The notes beneath the pieces were generated by a model. The model saw only the letters and a program-made list of their open reading frames with translations, searched no databases and was not told the DNA's origin. Positions 56,931 through 64,000 of a DNA stretch of 64,000 nt are shown here, piece after piece. The first letter of the stretch is position 1; the number at the start of each line of letters is the position of its first letter. Source of the stretch: Arenicola marina. Its lineage: Eukaryota; Annelida; Polychaeta; Arenicolidae. The DNA lies in contig OZ025258.1 of assembly GCA_964019135.1 (NCBI GenBank), positions 15,965,771 to 16,029,770 of the forward strand, in the 5' to 3' direction. A program made the position numbers and the translations under genes.

Positions 56931-57861
56931 CTGCATCTGGCAAACTTGGTATGGGTGCACATATGTGACATGAGACCTGGATCAATTGCAAAGTTCAATT
57001 GGTGGATGTCACCGTATTCAAGCCTACCTTTTGGGAAGTCAAGTGATCGAGAGATGAGGGTCTAGAGAAATATCACTACAATATGGATAAGGGGTGAGTT
57101 TAAAAGATATATTGCTACATTCTTGTGCATTTTAGTTTAACAAATTAAATGTCATACCTTTTTTCTCATGGAAGGGGTATATCGGTGTAATCGACTTATA
57201 TATGAACTTATTCTAAGATTGCCCCCTCTGCCCCCTGGCTCTCCCTATTATTGGCTGTGCTCCCCTGCCTATTTGTCTGGCCGATAGCCCCAACATTGTG
57301 GCGTTGTTGCTGATAGTGGTGGAAATAGTTTTACTGCCATTCAAGCTCCGAAATGCATTAGCCAAATACTCCTCTCCATAAATAAAAAATATTTCCCCGT
57401 CGTGAGAATGCATCCAACAGGGCCAACCAATGTAAGGAGACTTAACTGTTGTCAGGCAGGGAGGGAGGTATGACTGGACGCCTGTTAAAACTGGCACGTA
57501 ACAGGACTATCTGGCCAAGAGATCGGATTCCCAGGGCTAGGCGTTATTCTTGCACTGGCCCTTAGACTTCTACACTGGTGCAACTTAGGTGTCACTCAAG
57601 TCTATATATTTCTTAAAATTAGTGCGACTTACACACTGGCAGAACTTATAGATCTACCCCAGAAATTACAGCACATAATCAATGAAATAATTTTTATATT
57701 AATTTTAATTTTTTATATGTCAGGATGTAAATTTGTTTCATATTATATGGCCAGATTAGAGAATTATCTATTGGTATATCTGTGATATCTCAGCCTAGGC
57801 TCAGTGGATAAAAGACACCAAGCCCCTCAGCCCAAATAGGAAGTTCCGTTTGGTTTAGCCG
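56931..57861. other. Non-coding
   Basis: A minus-strand open frame at 57213-57497 exists but has no support from splice sites or family motifs. Confidence 0.35.
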
Positions 57862-57890
57862 CAGACTCCCCTTCCTCTGAGGGGAGTCTG
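57862..57890 (+). repeat. Perfect 10-bp-stem hairpin
   Basis: cagactcccc - nine-base loop - ggggagtctg, immediately before the SINE-like unit. Confidence 0.85.
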
Positions 57891-58010
57891 TAGCTATACC
57901 TTTGGTCTAATGCGTTAGGTGTTCACCCTGGATGGAAAGAGTCGCCGGTTTGAATCCTGCCTGGGTCGGGTAGGGAACTTTCGGCATCCATTCAGGCCTG
58001 GGACTAGAAA
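57891..58010 (+). repeat. tRNA-derived SINE-like unit
   Basis: tggtctaatgcgttaggtg (A box) and gccggtttgaatcctgcc (B box), then gaactttcgg as in the 22188 unit. Confidence 0.5.
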
Positions 58011-59864
58011 TACTACATATTACCTAATTATCACTAAAATTTGTTGCCTGCACAAAAAAGGCAGAAAAAGGCACATGCCTCCCATTCTCTAGAGAAGCAA
58101 AAAAGCATAGCCCCCCCCCCCTCTCCCCCTCTGGTCACAAGTTTTCTTGTTGGATCCATGCCTAGATAATACTTAAATAAATGGTTTTGCTTTGCTTTTT
58201 TCATAAATTCCTGGATCCACCACTGCATGGTGTGAAAAACAAACTAATGAACTACACACAAATCTGTGACCTACTGCATGTGGGTTTCAACTTATGGTAA
58301 GCTGTCATGCCAAAAAAAAATGTTCTGGCAGGTTTGAAATTTGTGAATATGCAATATCTGTTATATTTACTTGTATATATCACTGAATTTTTCATTTATT
58401 TGCTTGTAATATATATGAGAAACTAATATGTGATGTATATGCAGCGATTCTGATACACATAATGCATCATTTATTTGTTGCACAAAAAGTTCAAATGAAA
58501 ATTTCAAATTGAGCTGTCAGGGGACATGGGGACACATTGTAAATATATAGTCAGCAGTAGAACTGATTGCACTCCCAAGTCCAAAACCAGCTAGATTAGT
58601 GAAAGTGTGTTTGGAACTGTTTATGATGTGATAATAGTGAAACTGTGTTTGGAACAGTTTATGATATGATAATAGGGAGGCTATTCCACTTCTGTATCTT
58701 CACTAGGGATTACTCTAACCATGCAAACAGCTGGGTGTGAGAGGGGTTACTCTGTCCAGAATCGGACCCTTACACCAAACAGGAACAGATTGGCCATGGT
58801 TCGATAATTCAGCTTGAACCTTCTAAATAAGACTTTTTACGAGGCTGTCCACAAGAAAGAGCAAGAAAGATTAGAGGAATACATGATGAAGTACACTTGA
58901 ATAGCTACTAACCATTTGCAATGCCAATTAGAAATTGCACAGCTTTGTGCCAAAACTAAAAATCTCACAACAACATATATGTAATTATTTAAGGGGTTCC
59001 TTGAAATAGAACAGCATACAGATACACAAGATTTTCATTTAAAATAATGTCCCATTATTTTTTAGATGTCCCATAATTTTAAGGAGCTCTGGGACACTGG
59101 GACCCACCCACTGGCATATCTATCAGAATAACTCGTATATATATGTTCTTTATTTATACTATAAAGACCCAATGCCCATGAGTACATATTCAAATAGAGC
59201 AATATACACAGACAAGCAAATCTTGGGGGAAAGATTACATTAACATTTCTCTCAGATTTTTATATAATGTGCATACCATAACAAGGTGAAATTCAACCTC
59301 TACTGCACAGGTGTATAAGCTTAACACTATTCGCAAAATCCAATTTATCTAGGTTCTATTTGTCTTAAACTTTCTATGTTTAAGGTTATTCATACAGCAA
59401 TATTTTTCTTGATAAAATTATTTCGACAGCAAAATGATGTATTTATATTCTTAGCATATAAGCATGCATAAACACATATATTATATGCAATAAGATGTGT
59501 TGTTAAACTATTTTTTTGGTTAAATGAGTGCATTTCCTGTGAAAGAGTGTGGCTTTCTAAATGTACTGTCGATTTTAGTGCACTAAGCCCCGTAGCTGGG
59601 TAAACTATACATACGTGAAAAAGGCCAACGGGAAGCGGAGATAGGCGGAGTAGACGAAGATCTCGCCCTTTGGTGTCTGCGCACTACGCCGATTAATGAT
59701 CTGCGCATTAATGATCTGCGCAAGTTGGCAAGTCCCCGAGGTATATGCTTCTTGGTCGAAAACTTCCCACTCCATTCCCAATTTCAAAAATCCTGCATCC
59801 GCACATATGTGTACCACGTTGCCCTCTATGAGTCTGAAATTGGTAAATGGCGACACAGGCATAT
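58011..59864. other. AT-rich, no supported gene
   Basis: A minus-strand frame at 59605-60021 is protein-like in part but overlaps family E repeat DNA and lacks clean splice sites. Confidence 0.35.
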
Positions 59865-60040
59865 TTGAAAAGTCGACATTCGGCATTGACCCCCAAATTC
59901 CGACACTAAGTATCGGAAAAAAGCGACAACGACACAGATTTTTTGAAAAAACGACACTGAATATTAGCCAAAAAGCGTGAAAACTCGACATTCCACACTG
60001 AGAATTTTGAATAATCGACACTGACCCCCCCCCCCCTCTT
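59865..60040 (+). repeat. Dispersed repeat family E, copy 2
   Basis: Direct relative of 37060-37250; ends in a C run. Confidence 0.7.
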
Positions 60041-60289
60041 CATCCCCCTTCCAGACCCCTCCCTCTATTGACCCAATCATGTATAGTCACCTTGGGGTGC
60101 AGTGAACGCACTTTTGTATTAGTTACGTATAGGTTATTCTGTCACCATGCAGAGACTGACGTATGCTCTAAATGTTATACATGTTTTGCAGACATTGCTC
60201 GGCAGCATTAATGGGGCGTCCCTCTGTTGACTTATTTAACTATCTTGCAGAAAAAAATTGTCACTTTTCAAATATTCTACTCTCAACAG

Positions 60290-63200
60290 GTTCTATCAAA
60301 CGGCGCCGCCCGATTCCATGATAACGAAATGGATATTTAAAAACACGCTTAAAGAAACTTACGACGAGTATGTCAAGGTAAGCAATTAAATTATATATGT
60401 TGGGGCGTTACCAATAGCAAGCCTCGATTTTCGGTGCCTCAAAATAATGTGGTAATCTCAAAAAAGTCCAGCCGCGCACCTGACTCTGGTACAGCTCTAG
60501 ATGCTGACTTGCTGAAATTGGGGGCTCATCAGGGAATATTGAATCGGAGAGCTGCGCGCCGGAGGGTGTGATCGACGTTTTACCGATTATGACCGGGGCG
60601 CGTTTTACATCATTTATTAGTACCACGAATTTGGAGTAACCTGTTTTGCCTATGGATCTTTGGTCAGATACGAATTTGTACAGACCAGTTTTAGAGCGAA
60701 AATTACTTGCCATATAATGTATGTATGTATGGGTGAGTAGACAGTATTGAAAACCATTTCAGTATTGTGACCATATCAATTTCCACAGCTATGTTACTTC
60801 CGGGACACTGAGACGCCGTTGGAGAGATTGATTCGCATTTGGCTTGACCCTGGGGAAGAAGTTGAAATGACACTCACGATCAAGACTGGAAAACTAGAAG
60901 GCGAGTAATGTATCCATATGCCAATTTAAAGTTGCATGTCGAGGTTTCTTCCCGCCAAAACTAAAGAAGTCCAATTACAAATAAGAATCAGTGCTTGAAT
61001 CATCAAAAAGTTCTTTTGTCTATATTCCACGCATGCCAGACTGCCAAATGGAGTCTCTTAGCCTTGCTCGTGATATCAATTTACCACAGATTTTCAATTT
61101 AGTGGTAAACGTCATCAGTTTGTGTGCTTCGCGATGCTTTGTTATAAGTAGCAGTGCCGCGACAGAGTTCTGTGGTGACCCGGGATAGACACGTTTGCCA
61201 TATCACAGCCGAAACGGCGATGTTTATTAGGTTTCTGAATTTATAGAATGAAACAATTGAGTTTTCTGCAAATTGTGATATATATGTCGCCTGGGCTTAG
61301 TTTTGGCGGGGTCGATATGCAGCTTTAAAACAAAATGCTCCTGTCGGTGTTGCCAATGGGTAACTAAAAGACACGGTGTCAAGAAAGTACGGGAATGGGT
61401 CGTCCGAATTAAGATGACTCAAAGATCAAGCTCACACGGCCTAAATACATGTGCGTACCATAGCCTGATCGATCGCAGATGTTCGCCGACGATGGCCATA
61501 GGGTACGACGTCTAGTTGGTTCAGGTGGTGCCCGATATGAAAACAGGGCCACGCGAGGTAGTCCAAATTTGGGGTGAAAAGCTAAATTCTTACATAATGC
61601 AAACATTATTTTAAATAGTTTATATATTTATATTATGCTATTATTTGGAAGTTACGGGTTCATTGACGCCCGCCCGCAGCAACTGTTCTGCTGCATTGTG
61701 CTTGGTACGGTTAACTGTTAGCGACGTGCAAAACCATTCCAAAGAGTGGTTCTTTCATCTTACGCCAACTACGCCATGCTATAGCGCATCGAGAGCGGCT
61801 AGCTCGTCTGTTCACATAAACGACCCAACTAATTCATTTACCTTTTGCTCAGCAGATACAGGGGTGTACACCCACAAAGGCATTTTCTGTGATGTATGCC
61901 GCAGAGAAGTAACAGGATGTCGCTACAAATGCGGGTAAGTTATAGGCCTAATGATCACCGCGTTCACGATTGAAGCAGGCTACGTACATGCGCTATTTTA
62001 GATTTTTTACATTTTAGAATCAAGACTAAAAGTATCTCAAAATTATGATGCACATATGTGTTAAATCTCATTGAGTCTGTAAAACAATAATTTTCAACAT
62101 AAAACGTATTGTGAAACGTTGCATGTATTTTGTACTGTTATGGATACAAAAAAAACGAAAAACAAAACAGAAAAAAACCCCATCAAACTGCGCGGACTAG
62201 TTGATTGCCCGCGGACGTCCCAGCGAGCCGCGGTCAACATCACACAGAAAAGTGAACAATCGCGCATGGATATACAGCAGGCCACCAACTTCTGCTCCGG
62301 TGAACAAATTTGCTTCTCTCCGGATAGCCCGCAGGCTGTTTATGATTTAATTTCAAGACAGAATATACTTATTTGACATGGAGAAGAGATTGGTAATATA
62401 AAAATTACAGAACATATTGCTATAATACTATTGCACATAAGGTCAAACTCCTGCCATATACGGCACAATACACAGGTCGTAGAGAAATATCGTTTGCAGA
62501 AGGACTCAACTCTTATTTGTAGCGAAATGCCAGATTCATCATCAGAATGGAAAGAATGATCTCTAAAGCTTTAAACCCATGAGAACGAGAACAATAAGTT
62601 AGATAAGACCAAATATGACCTATTGTTGGTCCTTAAAGCCACTTGTAGAATTTAAATATGCGCGACAGTAAACACGATATTTGAGGATTATACAACTGAT
62701 GAATATTCAAATATGACGTTATGTATTAGCTGCAAGAAAAATGGCTACACGAGGGTGGGCGGGAAATGGTACCTAGCAAATCGTGTCGCAACACTACTTG
62801 AAGCAAATTTGACGTTATCCCACTCCATTTTCTAACCTCTCTATTGGTCCTCTCCAAGTATATATTAAGTATTTCAACCCCGTTTTAACGGCTTTAACCA
62901 TGATTGTTTTTATGCAACTATGCCTTCTTTCCTTGTCGATTTTACACCGTACTGTATGTGCACACCCGCTACCTATTTCTACCATTGTTGGTGCTACTCG
63001 GAACGTTACCCCACGTGCTAAAGGGGTACCCGATAGCTCAGTGGGTTAGAGCGCTCGCATTGAGTGTTCTTGTCACCTGAGAGCCTAACGGCACGTGGTT
63101 CGGTGGTTCGCGCCCCGCTGTGGCCATGTATGTGTAATCCCAGGATAAATATCCCGTGTCTTTCTTCGTGAAGAGTAGGGTTACCCCCGGGGACATGGCT

Positions 63201-64000
63201 CCACTCTCCCTTCTCTAAGCTCAATATTTATGGTTCGATCCATTTTCTTTGGTAATTATAATGACGGCACCATGATATCGCATGACGTCTGATTATGGTA
63301 GCTACTACTTGAATACTTGATGAAATATATGATGAAGCGGCCTACGTGAATAACGGTGACCCATTGTGAAGTTGTGTCCCCCGAGATGTAGAACAATGTA
63401 AGACCAATCTCTAAGGTCGTGCGATGACCTTGACATGTGACCTTCGGCCTGACGGGCAGTATGCTATACTGTCTTGCGCCTGGTAATAATATATAATTAA
63501 ACATTCTTTGCAAACACGTAGGCCTTTGGATGGAACTAGACAAGGACATAATAATCTGCGAGTTTTATTAATGACAAGCAAGTTGACAAACAGAAGCAAG
63601 ACACTGACAGCAGTCTTACCAAAAATGAGACTACGCTAACGACCAATTTTGCAAGACCCCTGCTTCATTTTCAACCGTAGACGACATGGGCAATTCGCAA
63701 ACGAGCTTCTATCCCCCCTAAAAAATTGTTTAAATCTTCCTGAATATACAACCAACCAACCAACCACTAACATATATTTTAAAGCAAATACCAACGTATG
63801 ATATCTTTTGGCGTGGCGTGGCAGCAGTTCACTGTATTTTCGTTCATTCGCTAGATGGCAGCACTGTACGGTCTCTTCATGACACATTACCGCTGTTTTG
63901 CAGGAACTGTCGCGACTACGACCATTGTGAGGCGTGTGAGACGCTGAAAGGTGTGCATGATCCAAGCCACACATTCCTCAAGATACCACGACCTCTACCA
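60290..64000 (+). CDS. Paralogous FW-like/ZZ gene, runs off the window
   Basis: Plus strand. Exons 60290-60377 (88 bp, PDSMITKWIFKNTLKETYDE), 60789-60900 (112 bp, ending LDPGEEVEMTLTI...KLE, GC donor AG/GCGAGT), 61862-61934 (73 bp, VYTHKGIFCDVCRREVTGCR then YKC) and 63904 onward (NCRDYDHCEACETLKGVHDP, SHTFLKIPRPLP). Lengths, phases and the GC donor equal those of module 1 of the 31-43-kb gene, in the opposite orientation. Further modules and a RING are expected beyond the edge. The 5' exons are not identified. Confidence 0.7.
61862..61934 (+). CDS. ZZ first-half exon of the paralogue
   Basis: 73 bp with CDVC and YKC ligands, acceptor gatacag, donor GG/GTAAGT; nearly superimposable on 38264-38336. 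Confidence 0.75.
62095..63021. other. Intron, no supported feature
   Basis: Nothing beyond AT-rich intron sequence. Confidence 0.35.
63022..63240 (+). repeat. tRNA-derived SINE
   Basis: gatagctcagtgggttagag (A box) and cggtggttcgcgccccgc (B box), then a body with ggataaatatcccgtgtc. It has the same head as at 55768. Confidence 0.6.
63904..64000 (+). CDS. ZZ second-half exon of the paralogue, truncated by window edge
   Basis: After tgttttgcag: CxxC...H...H ligands of the ZZ finger, very close to 36260-36415. Confidence 0.75.

Noticed and set aside
59605-60021. 138-codon minus-strand open frame
   Set aside because: Overlaps dispersed repeat family E and has no convincing splice sites; protein-like only in part.
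60408-60713. 101-codon minus-strand open frame inside the paralogue intron
   Set aside because: No family motif, no promoter or poly(A) evidence, opposite to the host gene.

Overview
The window looks like intron-rich, repeat-rich animal DNA. Host exons have GT-AG (sometimes GC-AG) splice sites, and there are tRNA-derived SINE-like units, minisatellites, foldback elements and a complete-length Polinton/Maverick. A marine invertebrate deuterostome such as amphioxus would fit, but that is only an impression; nothing here proves the species.

1791-17948 is a 16.2-kb Polinton (virus-like, self-synthesising DNA transposon) flanked by a perfect 6-bp target duplication (TGTACT) and bounded by 1.1-1.2-kb terminal inverted repeats. 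Left to right it carries a two-domain PC4-like protein (-), protein-primed DNA polymerase B (+), a second PC4-like protein (-), a small ORF, packaging ATPase, two small Polinton-type proteins, a chromodomain integrase, a signal-peptide/LRR-like/transmembrane protein, a minor jelly-roll capsid-like protein, a basic core-like protein, the major capsid protein and an adenain-type protease (all +). Many genes have a TATAAATA box shortly upstream. Polymerase, ATPase, integrase and major capsid genes are broken by frameshifts, an insertion or stops, so this copy is dead although most of it is readable. The inverted repeats have swallowed the 3' end of the protease gene. The element sits inside an older repeat with other copies near 27.1 and 36.8 kb.

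18-30 kb is mostly non-coding: AT-rich DNA, a 3.5-kb element with diverged inverted ends (23.16-26.7 kb), SINE-like units, and a few isolated candidate exons, including a three-exon minus-strand gene for a secreted cysteine-rich protein (27.76-29.53 kb).

31-43 kb holds a minus-strand gene whose exons repeat a module: two exons of a beta-sandwich-like segment (NBR1/FW-like, tentative) followed by two exons of a ZZ zinc finger. The module occurs twice, and a C3HC4 RING exon lies downstream. A paralogous module starts on the plus strand at 60.29 kb and runs off the right edge. Exon lengths (88, 112, 73 bp) and intron phases match exactly between the divergent copies.

Between these divergent paralogues lie two satellite arrays. 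One is about 160 copies of a CpG-rich 34-bp unit (43.8-49.3 kb). The other is about 55 copies of a ~50-bp unit (53.05-55.75 kb), each carrying a close match to the CTCF core motif, all in one orientation. A 2-kb foldback element separates them. The CTCF-like array between divergent duplicated genes, and the gene content of the Polinton, are the most interesting parts of the window.
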